A stretch of DNA of 64,000 nucleotides from Streptomyces sp. MRC013 (lineage in GTDB: Bacteria > Actinomycetota > Actinomycetes > Streptomycetales > Streptomycetaceae): assembly GCF_023614235.1 (NCBI RefSeq), contig NZ_CP094264.1, positions 5,146,001 to 5,210,000 on the forward strand. Reading direction: 5' to 3'. Of the stretch, positions 50,123-59,917 are shown piece by piece. The first letter of the stretch is position 1, and each line of letters begins with the position of its first letter. The notes under the pieces are model-generated. The model did not search any database, was not told the origin of the DNA, and saw only the letters and a list, made by a program, of their open reading frames with translations. Both the position numbers and the translations under genes were made by a program.

Positions 50123-50422
50123 CGCGCCCGCGCCCGGCCGACGCGCGCCGACCCCTCCACCGGCTGCGGGGCCCGCGGGCGGCCCCGACGGGTGCCGGCC
50201 GCCTTCGCCGGGGCCGCCCGCGGGCCCCGGGACCCGGTGCCCGGCGCGCCCGCGCGGAGGGCCGCCGTGCCGCCCGGCCGCCGCCGCGCCCAGGGCTCCC
50301 GGCACCCGCACCCCGCCCGGTCGGCATGGCGCCGGACCGTCGTGTCCCCTCACCTCCCAAAGGGGGTGAATGTTACTTTTCGCCGCAGAACGCATGTGCC
50401 GCGAAGGCAGGGGAGTACCCAC
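50123..50422. other. Intergenic region with promoter
   Basis: The last 70 bases (about 50350-50410) are AT-richer than the rest and probably contain the promoter of the FAD monooxygenase. No gene is seen. Confidence 0.45.
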
Positions 50423-51626
50423 GTGAAGGTCGTCTGCGTCGGCGGCGGGCCCGCCGGGCTCTACCTGTCCATCCTGCTCAAGCGGCAGGACCCGGGCCAC
50501 GACGTCACCGTCTGCGAGCGTGACCCGGCCGGTTCCACGTACGGCTGGGGCGTCACGTACTGGGGCGGCCTGCTGGAGAGGCTCTACGCCTACGACCCCC
50601 GTCCGCGCAGGCCGTGGGCGGGAACTCGGTCGGCTGGAGCGGCGGCACCGCCCACATCCGCGGGACGACGACGACCCGCCCCGGCGATGACGGCTTCGGC
50701 ATCGGCCGCCACCGCCTGCTCGACGTCCTCGCCCGCCGGGCCGCGGAACTGGGCGTGCGCCTCCGTTTCGGCCACGAGGTCGGCGCCGCCGACGAATTGC
50801 CCGGCGCGGACCTGGTCGTCGCCGGCGACGGCGTCCACAGCGCCCTGCGCGACCGCCACGCCGACCACTTCGGCACCCGCGCCGCGACCGGCCGCAACAA
50901 GTACCTGTGGCTCGGTACGACCCGGGCCTTCGCGACCTTCACCTTCGCCTTCACCGAGACCCCCCACGGCTGGATCTGGTGCTACGCCTACCCCTACGCC
51001 CGGGACCGCGGCACCTGCGTCGTCGAGTGCTCGCCCGACACCTGGCGGGCCCTGGGCCTCGACCGGATGGACCACCCCGAGTGCCTGGGCGCCCTGGAGG
51101 ACCTCTTCGCGAAGCCCCTGGCCGGCCACCGGCTCACCGGCCGGCCGCGGGGCGACGGCCGCGCCCCGTGGCTGTCGTTCCGCACCCTGACCAACCGCAC
51201 GTGGTTCCGCGGCAACCTGGTCCTCGTCGGCGACGCCGCCCACACCACCCACTACTCCGTCGGCGCCGGCACCACCCTCGCCCTCGAGGACGCCATGGCG
51301 CTCGCCGACGCGCTGCGCGCAGCCCCCACCCTGCGCCACGCGCTCACCCGCTACGAACGCGAGCGCACCACCGCCCTGCTGCCCCTGCAGAGCGCGGCCC
51401 GCTACAGCGCGCGCTGGTACGAGAACCTGCCCCGGTACGCCCGCCTGGAGCCGCGCGAGATGTTCGCCCTCCTCGGCCAGCGGCACTCCCCCTCCTGCCG
51501 CACGTACCGCCGCGGCTGTACTACCGGATCGACCGGACGGCCCACCGGCTGGGGCCGCTGCGCGGGCTCAAGCGCCGACTGGGCCCCAGGATCGCCCGCG
51601 GCCTGGAGTCGGTCCGCTCCCGTTAG
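50423..51626 (+). CDS. FAD-dependent aromatic monooxygenase-like protein (two frameshifts)
   Basis: About 401 residues once repaired. The first frame (GTG 50423) has GGGPAGLYLSILLKRQDPGHDVTV..ERDPAGSTYGWG, read as the Rossmann motif; the second has FGIGRHRLLDVLARRA, VVAGDGVHS and the GDAAHTTHYSVGAGT FAD/NADH motif; the third carries the C-terminal LYYRIDRTAHRLG segment. Similarity is closest to the N-terminal domain of anthraniloyl-CoA-type monooxygenases. Breaks sit at C5 runs 50596-50600 and 51488-51492; adding one base to each joins all frames. The enzyme may hydroxylate an aromatic acyl substrate. If the breaks are real the gene is dead. Confidence 0.8.
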
Positions 51627-51632
51627 GCGCCG

Positions 51633-51666
51633 ACCCGGACCGGCCGCCGCTCCGGCCGGTCCGGGT
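51633..51666 (+). terminator. Hairpin terminator
   Basis: Perfect 13-base arms (51633-51645 and 51654-51666) with an 8-base loop start 7 bases after the monooxygenase stop. Confidence 0.75.
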
Positions 51667-52163
51667 CCGGCGGAGGGCCGCCGCTCCGGCAGGGAACCAC
51701 CGGGGAGCGCACCGCGCCGGTCCCGGCGGCCGGGGCGCCCCGTGCGGGGAAGGGGACCCGCGACCGGCGGCGTGAGCGGCGGGGGCCGACCGCCGCCCCG
51801 CACGGCCGGCTCCCTTCCCGGCCGCTGAGGCACCGCCCTGACCGCGTGGGCGTAGCATGTCCGATACTCTCCGTCACGCCCCCGGCCGCCCCCGTCACGG
51901 CCCCGGAAGCGCCCCCACCGGGCCGCACGGCAGCGCCCATGCGGAGGATCCCGGTCATATGGTGGCCGAATACCGCCCTCCCGCCCGTCCGGTCCGGGCG
52001 GTCCCGGTCCGGTTCGTACGGGGCGCCGGGCACCGGCCGGTGTGCATTACCTCTCGTTCCGTGACCCGCTGTCACGGCTTCCCTCTAAGCTGCCGTGAGA
52101 CACGCCGTGGGCGGGCCCCGTCCGCGGCGACAGGAGAAGCCCTACAGAAAGCAGAGTCAGCCT
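51667..52163. other. Intergenic region with promoter of the small gene at 52164
   Basis: About 500 bases without recognisable gene. The stretch 52040-52100 has lower GC and a small dyad (GTGAC, five bases, GTCAC at 52060-52075), and is the likely promoter region. Confidence 0.45.
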
Positions 52164-52334
52164 GTGTTCCAGGAGACCCCGATCTACAGCCGGCTCGTCG
52201 AGGAGAGAGGCGACGTCCCCCAGGCGGTGCGCGGTGAGGCCGAACGCATACAGCGGGACCTCGGGCGGCTGATCGCCCTGAGCCCGCAGCCCCAGGTCGG
52301 TGGTCACCACTACCACCCCCAGCCGGCCCACTAG
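52164..52334 (+). CDS. Small conserved hypothetical protein
   Basis: The 56-residue product (from GTG 52164) has the pattern PIYSRLVEERGDVPQAVRGEAERI, reminiscent of short proteins common in Streptomyces, and a His-rich tail (GGHHYHPQPAH). It has no signal or membrane segment. The ribosome-binding site is weak, so the start could be different. Function unknown. PPK2 follows 215 bases downstream. Confidence 0.65.
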   Translation: MFQETPIYSRLVEERGDVPQAVRGEAERIQRDLGRLIALSPQPQVGGHHYHPQPAH

Positions 52335-52549
52335 CCGCGGTGCCACCGCCGTACGGGCGTGGCACCGCGGCACACGCGACCCGGAGGAGACCCCTCGCGC
52401 CGCAGGGGCGCCACACGCCCGCTCCGCGCCCCGGGCAGGGCGACCGGAGCGGGACCTGCGCGGAGCGCCGGCACCACCCGACCCCCCGATTTCGCACATC
52501 GGCACGCCCTGCCGGGGGAGAAGACCGCGATCCGGGGAAGGCGGAAAGC

Positions 52550-53584
52550 GTGGACGACAGCGAGGAGGGCCGGGAGCGGTCCAGGGAACTGCTCGACGGG
52601 CTGACCGTCGACAGCAGCAGGCCCGAGCAGCCCGTGCTGCTGGACGGGTCCGGCGCGGCCATCGAGACCTGGCGGGAGAACTACCCGTACGCGGCGAAGA
52701 TCCGGCGCGGCGACTACGAGCGGCGCAAGCGCGTGCTGCAGATCGAGATGCTGAAGCTCCAGCGGTGGGTGAAGGACACCGGCCAGCGCCTCGTGGTCCT
52801 CTGCGAAGGGCGCGACGCGGCCGGCAAGGGCGGGACCATCCAGCGGTTCACCGAGCGGCTCAACCCCCGGGGCGCCCGCGTGGTCGCCCTGGACAAGCCC
52901 ACCGAGAAGGAGGCCACCCAGTGGTACTTCCAGCGGTACGTGGCGCACCTCCCGTCGGCCGGTGAGATCGTCTTCTTCGACCGGTCCTGGTACAACCGGG
53001 CCGGCGTCGAGCGCGTCATGGGCTTCTGCACCGATGAGCAGTACGGGCTCTTCCTGAGGCAGTGCCCGCTCTTCGAGCGGATGCTCGTCGAGGACGGCGT
53101 CCTCCTCGTGAAGTTCTGGTTCTCCGTCTCCCGGGCCGAGCAGCGGACGCGGTTCGCGATCCGGCAGGTGGACCCGGTGCGGCAGTGGAAGCTCTCGCCC
53201 GTCGACCTCGAGTCGCTGGACCGGTGGGACGACTACACCACCGCCAAGGTCGAGATGTTCCGCGCCACCGACACGCCCTACGCCCCCTGGACGGTCGTCA
53301 AGAGCAACGACAAGCGGCGCGGCCGCCTGGAGGCGATGCGCAGTCTGCTGTGGCGCTTCGACTACGACCGCAAGGACGAGCAGGTCATCGGCGAACCGGA
53401 TCCGTTGATCGTGGGCGCCGCGGACACCCTGCTGGAGGCGGGGGAGGAGAGCGCGGCCCTCTCCCCGACGCCGCTCGCCCACCCCGCCGGCCGCCCCGGC
53501 GTCCACCCGGAGGACCCGGCGGAAGGACCGGAGGGGGACCCCGGGGACGCGGACCGGCCCAAGGAGGGATCCCCCGGCCGCTGA
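52550..53584 (+). CDS. ppk2: Polyphosphate kinase 2
   Basis: The 344-residue protein has Walker A GRDAAGKGG (87-95), Walker B DRSWYNRAG (from Asp144) and the lid-type RTRFAIRQ segment, which define class PPK2 kinases that move phosphate between polyphosphate and nucleotides. The preferred direction and nucleotide class cannot be read with certainty. The C-terminal 60 residues are Pro/Glu-rich and disordered. GTG 52550 is chosen because GGAAGG is upstream. It fits the energy and stress theme of the region. Confidence 0.94.
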   Translation: MDDSEEGRERSRELLDGLTVDSSRPEQPVLLDGSGAAIETWRENYPYAAKIRRGDYERRKRVLQIEMLKLQRWVKDTGQRLVVLCEGRDAAGKGGTIQRFTERLNPRGARVVALDKPTEKEATQWYFQRYVAHLPSAGEIVFFDRSWYNRAGVERVMGFCTDEQYGLFLRQCPLFERMLVEDGVLLVKFWFSVSRAEQRTRFAIRQVDPVRQWKLSPVDLESLDRWDDYTTAKVEMFRATDTPYAPWTVVKSNDKRRGRLEAMRSLLWRFDYDRKDEQVIGEPDPLIVGAADTLLEAGEESAALSPTPLAHPAGRPGVHPEDPAEGPEGDPGDADRPKEGSPGR

Positions 53585-54301
53585 CGCCGCCCCGACCGGC
53601 GGACCGCCGGTGACGCTCCGACGCCCACAGGCCGGGCGGCCGTGCCGGTTCCGAGCCGGACACCACGTCGTCTGGTGGCCGGTCACCCGGGCGCCGGTCC
53701 GCAGAGCGGAGGCGGACGACGGTTCCCGGCCGGCCGGTGACGCCTGGTCCGCAGGGCCCGCCCGGCCCCTTCCCCGGCAGGAGCCCGGAGGGACGGGCCC
53801 TGCCTCCCGGCCGAGGTCGACCCCCTCGGGCCGGGCTCGATCGAGCCGCCGGCCGCCCCGGCCGAACATCCGGGGGAACGCCCCGGAAGTCACGTTCCGC
53901 TCCAGCGGAGCCGGGGGCGCCGATGGGAAGGCCGTCACCGGCCGCAAACGGCGGCGGCCCTGCGGGGAAGCCACCCGTGTGGGCGGACGCGGGGGCGAAC
54001 GGCTGTGGTGGGCGAAGCCTCGCGGGGGCGATCGACGATCGTGGGCCGTCCCTCGCCGGACCCGGGTGAGCCGGCTGAACACCGGACGCTGCCGGGGGAC
54101 GGGCACGGGCCCGTGTCCGGCGAACGCGGCGCGACGGGACCGCGCTGGCCGCGCCGCTCAAGCCCTGCACGCGGTACGGCCGGTCTCCCCGGGGCCGGTC
54201 CGGGCCGTCGGGCGGGGCGGTGGGGCCCGTCGCCCGGCGGGGACGGGCGCCTGGAGCCGAGACGGACGCGCACGGGTGGACCGGCCGGGCGATCGAGCAC
54301 C
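53585..54301. other. Non-coding stretch before decayed genes
   Basis: About 720 bases without a credible gene. A small stem (8-base arms, 53595-53611) follows the PPK2 stop. The rest may be eroded coding sequence, since it leads in one open frame into the LuxR-domain remnant. Confidence 0.45.
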
Positions 54302-54520
54302 ACCCGGGCGCAGGTCCGCGGGCAGCTCACGGAGCGCGAGCGTGAGGTCCTTGTGCTCGCGGCGCGTGGCCTTTCCCATGCCGGCATCTCCGAGTACCTC
54401 CACCCCGGCAACGGCGCCGTCAAGGCCCGCGTCGGCCGGCTGCTGGGCAAGCTGCGTGCGCGGGACCGCGCGCAGCTGGTGACCGGCGCCTACGAGGCGG
54501 GGCCCGTCGGCGTCGTTCAT
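54302..54520 (+). pseudogene. Remnant of a LuxR-type response regulator (DNA-binding domain only)
   Basis: A 60-codon segment beginning QLTEREREVLVLAARGLSHA reads as a LuxR helix-turn-helix: the motif continues to KARVGRLLGKLRARDRAQLV and ends in AYEAG. The receiver domain that should precede it is absent and no start codon with a ribosome-binding site is present. Substitutions such as EYLHPGNG in place of the usual hydrophobic turn suggest decay. It is most simply a truncated, dead response regulator. Confidence 0.65.
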
Positions 54521-54537
54521 CGATCGGCCGATCGATG
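54518..54537. promoter_or_regulatory. Perfect 20-base palindrome
   Basis: CATCGATCGGCCGATCGATG is perfectly self-complementary. It lies between the LuxR remnant and the resolvase remnant. It could be a recombination site left by the dead element or an operator. Confidence 0.6.
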
Positions 54538-54576
54538 CGCAGGACCGGTAAGCGGGGGCGCGGAGCCGGATCGGCA

Positions 54577-54612
54577 CCGGATCGCGCCCACAAACCGGAT
54601 CGCGCCCATAAA
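54577..54612. repeat. Tandem 18-base repeat
   Basis: Two adjacent copies (54577-54594 and 54595-54612; unit CCGGATCGCGCCCACAAA) differ at a single base. A partial third unit precedes them near 54567. They lie 40 bases after the palindrome at 54518. Confidence 0.65.
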
Positions 54613-54742
54613 ACGGTGTCGGGGAGTCGGTGGGCTCAAGAGCTTGAGGGGCACTCTTTCCCGTGCGATCCGGCGGATGCAGCCACCTCGGGACGACGGC
54701 ACCGCCGGCCTTCTCCCACCTGCTCTGGCCGTACGGACCGGC

Positions 54743-54922
54743 GGCCTCGTGGGATACCCGCGCGCATCCACCGAAGGGCAGGTGCTGGACCGGCGGATCC
54801 ACGCTCCCACCGGAGCAGGGGGCGTCCGGGCCCTCGCCGCCGGGAAGTCCGGCGGGAACGCCGAACGCGAGGAACCGCGGAAGGCCCTCGACCGCCTGCG
54901 CGCGGAAGGCGCCGGTGCCCGT
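54743..54922 (+). pseudogene. Remnant of a serine recombinase (resolvase N-terminal domain)
   Basis: About 60 codons read VGYPRASTEGQVLDRRI, then HAPTGAGGVR, KSGGNAEREE and KALDRLR. Intact Tn3-type resolvases have GYARVSTxDQ-LDRQI, AL..AGC..V, KSGKNAERxE and KALDYLRPGD, so the alignment is clear but several conserved residues are changed (Ala to Pro, Val to Ala, Lys to Gly) and the catalytic and DNA-binding parts downstream are missing. It is a decayed fragment of a mobile element. Confidence 0.75.
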
Positions 54923-54983
54923 AACCGCCCTTCGTCCCGCCTCGTTCAGCAGCGGGACCACCGGGGAGACGAGGAGACGGCCC

Positions 54984-55880
54984 ATGGCCCGCTGGCCGCG
55001 CGGAGTCCGCGCCCTGACCGCCGCCGTGACGGCGGCGGCCCTCACCCTGCCGGGCGGCATGGCCGCCGCCTCCGCACCGGCCGCCGGGAGCCGGCCCCCG
55101 GCCTGCCGGGGGCCGGCTCCCGAATGCGTACGGGAGGCGCGCCGCGCCCTGGAGGCCGTCCGCGACGAGTTGCGCTGCGACCACCGCGCGCCCTTCCCGG
55201 CGATCTACGTCCGGCTCCAGGAGTCGCTGGAGGCGGCGGTCGCCGGCAGCGGGGGCTTCGAGGAGCCGTCCTGGCTCGCGGGTGACCTCAACACCGGTTT
55301 CCTGAGCCTGTACTTCGACGCCTACGAGGCCGATCGGGCGGGCCGCCCCGTGCCGGAGGCGTGGCGGGCCGCGTTCGACGCGGCACGCAGGTCCGACGTC
55401 AACGCGGGCCAGGACGTGCTCCTCGGCGCGAACGCCCACATCCAGCGGGACCTCCCCCACGTGATCGCCGCGCTGGGGCTCACCCGGCCCGACGGCGGCT
55501 CCCGCAAGCCCGACTACGACCGTTTCCAGGCGGTCCTCGACCGCGCCCACGGGCCCGCCGTCCAGGACGTCGCCCGCCACTACGATCCGCTCGTCGCCCT
55601 GGCGGACGACCGCCGCAACCCCCTCGCGGGCCGCACCGCCGGCGAGCTCCTCCGCTCGTGGCGCGAGCAGGCGTGGGAGCACGCCCGGCAGCTCGCCGGC
55701 GCCCCGGACCAGCGGGCCCGCGACCGCGTCGCACGGAGGATCGAGACGAACGCCGGACGGTGGGCGGGGCTGCTCGGGACCGTCCGCGTACCGGGCTACC
55801 GGGCGGTCCGCGACACGTACTGCCGCAGCCGCGGCACCCGGGACGGCCTGCCGTCGGCGTCCGGAGCGGCCGGGCGGTAG
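54984..55880 (+). CDS. DUF5995 family secreted protein
   Basis: The 298-residue preprotein has a signal peptide (VRALTAAVTAAALTLPGG) and the helical DUF5995 pattern: WLAGDLNTGFLSLYFDAYEA, PEAWRAAFDAARRSDVNAGQDVLLGANAHIQRDLP and a late WR..AW..ARQL helix. The conserved N-AH-N/Q-DLP motif could bind metal. Function unknown. GAGGAGA precedes ATG 54984. It lies between the dead mobile remnants and the GT1 gene. Confidence 0.85.
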   Translation: MARWPRGVRALTAAVTAAALTLPGGMAAASAPAAGSRPPACRGPAPECVREARRALEAVRDELRCDHRAPFPAIYVRLQESLEAAVAGSGGFEEPSWLAGDLNTGFLSLYFDAYEADRAGRPVPEAWRAAFDAARRSDVNAGQDVLLGANAHIQRDLPHVIAALGLTRPDGGSRKPDYDRFQAVLDRAHGPAVQDVARHYDPLVALADDRRNPLAGRTAGELLRSWREQAWEHARQLAGAPDQRARDRVARRIETNAGRWAGLLGTVRVPGYRAVRDTYCRSRGTRDGLPSASGAAGR

Positions 55881-56135
55881 GAACCGGCCGGCGCGGTGAG
55901 CGGTTCGGCGCGCGGCGGGCGCAGCAGGGCGGACGTCGCGGCGGCGGAGGTCTCGGCGGAGACGCTGCGCGAGATCGGGACCGGACGGGCGCCGGCTCCG
56001 GCGTTCTTCCCCGCGGCCGCGCCCGGCGTCTCCCGGGACGAGCCGGCGGCGGCCTGCGCGGACGACCGGGAGCAGGGCGGCCCGGCGGCGTTCAGCGCCT
56101 GAACGGCGTCCTCGCGGCCGGGGCGCCCGCCGCGT

Positions 56136-57380
56136 TCAGCGCGCCAGCCGGTCGAGGGCCGCGAGGACGGGCGCGATGCCGTCCTCCTCGGCCAGGCGGG
56201 TGGCCAGCGCCCGGGCGCGGACGCCGTGGGAGCGGTCGGCCGTCGCCCGGCGCAGGGCGCGGGCCAGGGCGCCGGCGGTGAGGCGGCGCAGGGGGACGGC
56301 CTCGGGCGCGGCGCCGAGCGCGACGAGCCGGGACGCCCAGAAGGCCGCGTCGAACTGCACGGGCACCGGCACGCTGGGCACCCCCGCCCGCAGGGCGGCC
56401 GCGGTGGTGCCCGCCCCCGCGTGGTGGACGACGGCGGCCATGCGGGGGAAGAGCAGGGAGTGCGGCACTTCGCCGACGGCGATCACGTCGTCGCCTTCGA
56501 CGGCCAGGCCCGCCCAGCCCCGCTGGACGACCCCGCGCAGTCCCGCCGCGCGCAGGGCCGCCACGGTCTGCCGGCTGACCCGCCCGGGGTCCGGCACGGT
56601 GGCGCTGCCCAGCCCGACGAACACCGGGGCGGGCCCGGCGGCGAGGAACGCCTCCAACTCGCCGGGGAGCCCCCGCCCGGTCTCGTGCGGCCACCAGTAG
56701 CCGGCCACGTCCAGTCCGGGACGCCAGTCCCGCGGGCGCGGCACCACCAGTCCGCTGAACCCGTGCAGCACCGGCCACAGCCGGCGCTCCCGTGCCCGAT
56801 GGGCCGCGAAGGGGCCGGTCGCCCGGAGCCCGTACCGCCGCCGCAGGGTCCGTACGGGCCCTGCGGCCACCCGGCCGACGGCGGCGGTGACGGCCAGTCC
56901 GCTGAGCCGGTTGCCCACCGGGCCCATCGGCCGCACCCCGAGGACCGGCGCCGGGAACTCCCGCGTCGGGTGCTGCGGCTGGAGGTGCAGGCCCAGGCCG
57001 GGCAGCGACAGGCCCTCGGCGATGGCGTACCCGAGCGGCCCCAGCGCGCCGCCGACCAGCAGGACGTCGGCCTGCCGGGCGGCCTCCACCAGGGACGCCG
57101 TCATGTCGTCGGCCGCCGCCCGGGCCAGGGACGCCAGCCGCACCAGCTTGCCGGCCCCGGTCCTGCTGTCGTGCAGCTTCCGGCCGCGCGCGGAGTGCAG
57201 CTCGGCCCGGGGATCGACCGGCAGCGCGTGGAACCGCACCCCCGAACCGGCCATCAGCGGCTCGAACACCCCGTGGGCGGCGAGCGTCACCTCGTGCCCG
57301 GCCCGTACGAGACCGGCACCCAGACCCGTGTAGGGGGCCACGTCGCCCCGCGACCCCGCCGTCATCATCACCACCCGCAT
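56136..57380 (-). CDS. GT1-family glycosyltransferase (sterol/macrolide type)
   Basis: The 414-residue GT-B enzyme starts RVVMMTAGSRGDVAPYTGLG and has the UDP-binding region near 270-360: FVGLGSATVPDP, then HHAGAGTTAAALRAGVPSVPVPVQFDAAFWA, the plant-defence/UGT signature. Acceptor side is divergent. It resembles macrolide- or sterol-type glycosyltransferases, but there is no biosynthetic cluster beside it. Its start ATG 57380 has only a weak ribosome-binding site. Confidence 0.92.
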   Translation of the reverse strand: MRVVMMTAGSRGDVAPYTGLGAGLVRAGHEVTLAAHGVFEPLMAGSGVRFHALPVDPRAELHSARGRKLHDSRTGAGKLVRLASLARAAADDMTASLVEAARQADVLLVGGALGPLGYAIAEGLSLPGLGLHLQPQHPTREFPAPVLGVRPMGPVGNRLSGLAVTAAVGRVAAGPVRTLRRRYGLRATGPFAAHRARERRLWPVLHGFSGLVVPRPRDWRPGLDVAGYWWPHETGRGLPGELEAFLAAGPAPVFVGLGSATVPDPGRVSRQTVAALRAAGLRGVVQRGWAGLAVEGDDVIAVGEVPHSLLFPRMAAVVHHAGAGTTAAALRAGVPSVPVPVQFDAAFWASRLVALGAAPEAVPLRRLTAGALARALRRATADRSHGVRARALATRLAEEDGIAPVLAALDRLAR

Positions 57381-57666
57381 CCCGTCAGTCTGCCGCCCCG
57401 TGCGACGGCGGGACAGGGGACCCGCCCCACCCGGCCGGGTCCCGCGCCGCCCTCCGGCCCCGGGCCCCCGACCCCACGGGCCCGGCCCCCCGCTCCCGGC
57501 CCGGTACCGCGGCCCCGCGCCCGCAGCCCCGCGGCGCCGGAGCCGCGCCCCCGGCACCGCGGGGAGCGGCCCCCGGTTCCCCCGCCCCGGATCCGGCGGC
57601 GAGCGGTCCCTCCCGTACCCGCCCGGACGCGGCGCGGTGACCCGACCGCGAGGGGAGACGCACAGC

Positions 57667-57921
57667 ATGGACACGGGACATGAGTCGCGGTGGGAGGAGG
57701 ACGCGATGACGGTGGAGATCGTTTTTGCGCTGGTGACCGCCGCCGTGCCGGCTGGGGTGGTCCCTGCCGTGGCCCGGACCCTCGTCCTGGCCCTTGGCCT
57801 GTCCGGTCCGGCGGGGAAGGGCGTGTCGCCGGGGGGCGCACTGCTCGGTGCTGTGGCCGGAGCGCGGCGTCCGGTACGGGTGCTGCTCCGGTTCGACGAG
57901 CAGCGCCGAACGGGCCGCTGA
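57667..57921 (+). CDS. Possible small membrane protein
   Basis: An 84-residue frame starts at ATG 57667 behind GAGGGGAG. It has one hydrophobic segment (VEIVFALVTAAVPAGVVPAVARTLVLALGL) and a basic C-terminal end. Its stop is 20 bases before the transposase remnant, so the element may have truncated it. No family recognised. Confidence 0.4.
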   Translation: MDTGHESRWEEDAMTVEIVFALVTAAVPAGVVPAVARTLVLALGLSGPAGKGVSPGGALLGAVAGARRPVRVLLRFDEQRRTGR

Positions 57922-57929
57922 CGTTCTCT

Positions 57930-58600
57930 CAGCGGTGATCGTTTCCAGATTCCGTCGAGGACGGGGGCGGCGCGGGCGATGCCGCCCGTCCGGCTGGGGC
58001 TGATGGTGACCTGCTGCAGGGTGCGCCGGCGCTGCCTGGGTTCGGCGGCGGCGCGTTCGCCGAGGGCGCGGATGCCTCCGACCGAGCCGTCGACGGCTCG
58101 TGTGTCCGTGCGCGGGCCCCGCCCGGACCGGCCCTCCGGACGGCGGACGGGGACGTGGATGCCGGTCCCGGCACCGATGCGGCCCTTGCCGGCCAGGGCA
58201 GGCGGGCCGTCGGCCGCGGCTTTGCACAGGGCGGGCGGGCCGTGGAGGCGGGCGACGGCGGTGTCGGGGCGGCGCCGGGCTCGACGCCGGAGACCCGCGG
58301 CGGTGTGCCGTTGGGTGCGGCCGGAAGCCGGATGTCTCCGGCGGAGCGGCGGGCCTTGCCCGAACGCCACGGGTCGCCGTTCTCCCGTACCCCGGCCACG
58401 CGGTCGCAGCCGGTCGGGGCTCCGTACGGGATGAGGCGGCTCACCCCCTCGCCCCGGCAGCGGTCGAGGGGTGGGCGCGGGCCGGGGCGTGCTCGGCGAG
58501 GGCGGCGATGGATCCCCTGAGGGCCGGGATCCCGCCGGGGACGTACACGCCACTGCGTGGAATAGGTATTCCAGCAGGTGAAATGGTATGCCACAGGCGT
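57930..58600 (-). pseudogene. Transposase remnant (DDE type, IS5/HARBI1-like)
   Basis: On the minus strand the segment 58085-57942 reads GGIRALGERAAAEPRQRRRTLQQV, then SPSRTGGIARAAPVLDGIWK, the C-terminal block of DDE-type transposases where intact copies have ALGERA...LKQRW...SPSRIGDI..AALVL. Upstream, HVPVRRPEGR and a degenerate middle part extend to about 58600, with shifts of frame and no start. The catalytic acidic residues are not all recognisable. No terminal inverted repeats were found by eye. It is a decayed insertion sequence. Confidence 0.6.
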
Positions 58601-58670
58601 GTCGTCCGATCTTCAGGGCAGTCGGACAGTGCGAGCGCGGTCGAGCCGCGCACTGGCCTGAGGAGTGACG

Positions 58671-59839
58671 GTGACACTGGCTGTCGGAGTGGAAGAGGAG
58701 TTCCATGTCCTCGAGGTGGAGACCGGGAAGCTGGTCCCGCGGGCCGGAGACGTGCTCCAGGGCCTGCCGAAGGGGCGCTTCACCACGGAGCTCCTCCAGT
58801 CGATCGTCGAGTCGAACAGCGACGTCCACACCACGCTGGACGCCCTGTGGGCCGATCTGATCCAGTCGAGGGCACGACTCGGCGGCAGCGCCGCGGGCCA
58901 CGGCCTGGCGGTGGTGGCGGCGGGCACCGTACCGCTCGCGGACAGCGGGGCGGACCGCGTGACGCCGGACCGCCGCTACCGGCACATGGTGTCGGAGTAC
59001 CGCCGCATCGCCGACGAGCAGCTGATCTGCGGCACCCACGTGCACGTCGACGTCCCCGACCGCGACACCGCGGTCCGGGCGATGTGCACGATCTCGCCCT
59101 GGGTGCCGGTGCTGCTGGCGCTCTCCGCCAGCTCGCCCTTCTGGGCGGGCGCGGACACCGGCTACGCGAGCTGGCGCACCATGCTGTGGCAGCGCTGGCC
59201 CACCGCCGGCCCCGCCGGGTGCTTCCCCGACGCCGCCGGGTACGACACCGCCGTCAGCGAGCTGATCGCGTCCGGCGTGGTCACCGACCCGGGGATGATC
59301 TACTACGATCTCCGCCCCTCCGACCACCAGCCCACGCTGGAGCTGCGCGTCTGCGACTCCTCCCCGAGCGCCGAGACGGTCGTCCTGATCGCGGCGATCT
59401 TCCGGGCGCTGGTGATGCGGGCGACCGCACGCGTCGCCGCCGGCGGGGCCCCGCAGTGCGACGGCCGGCACGAGTGGCTGCGCGCGGCCACCTGGCGGGC
59501 GGCGCGCTCGGGCCTGGAGGGCGACCTGGTCGACCCGGTGTCCCGCCGCCCGGCCCCCGCGGCCCGCGTCGTGCGGACCATGCTGACGCGGCTGCGCCCG
59601 GAGCTGGAGGAGTGCGGCGACTGGGCGACCGTGCGGGAGCTGACCGAGAAGGCCATCGCCGACGGCAGCGCCGCGTACCGGCTGCGCCGCACCGCCGCCG
59701 GCGAGGACCTGCTGGCCTGCGTCGACGAGCTGATCGCCCTGACGCGCGGGCCGGGCGGCCGGGCCGATCTCGCCCAGACGGTCGTCAGGGGCCCCCGGCC
59801 GGGCTGCGCCGCGGGTCCGTGGAGCCCATCGGGGGCTGA
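58671..59839 (+). CDS. YbdK-type carboxylate-amine ligase (glutamate-cysteine ligase family 2)
   Basis: About 390 residues. VGVEEEFHVLEVETG at the N-terminus, CGTHVHVDVPDRD near 120, PSDHQPTLELRVCDSSPS and the late TAYRLRR-like SAAYRLRR are conserved in YbdK/EgtA-like ATP-dependent ligases. GTG 58671 has GAGGAG upstream at good spacing. The unrepaired frame runs to 59951, over the next start. One extra C in the C5 run 59792-59796 gives an end at 59839 (..RRGSVEPIGG). It may add glutamate to an amine or form a gamma-glutamyl bond. It directly precedes the osmolyte genes, which suggests a linked role. Confidence 0.87.
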
Positions 59840-59917
59840 CCCGCGGCCGGGCGCACGGCGCCCTCGCGTACCCGTCCGGACGGTCCGGTGCGGGACACAC
59901 ACCGAAGGAGGAACCCC

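Noticed and set aside
53595..53611. PPK2 terminator
   Set aside because: The stem is only eight bases with a single-base loop, which is sterically unlikely, so it was not listed as a terminator.
55896..56102. Possible 68-residue protein with GTG start
   Set aside because: No ribosome-binding site, no recognisable domain, and only compositional Ala/Gly/Arg content.
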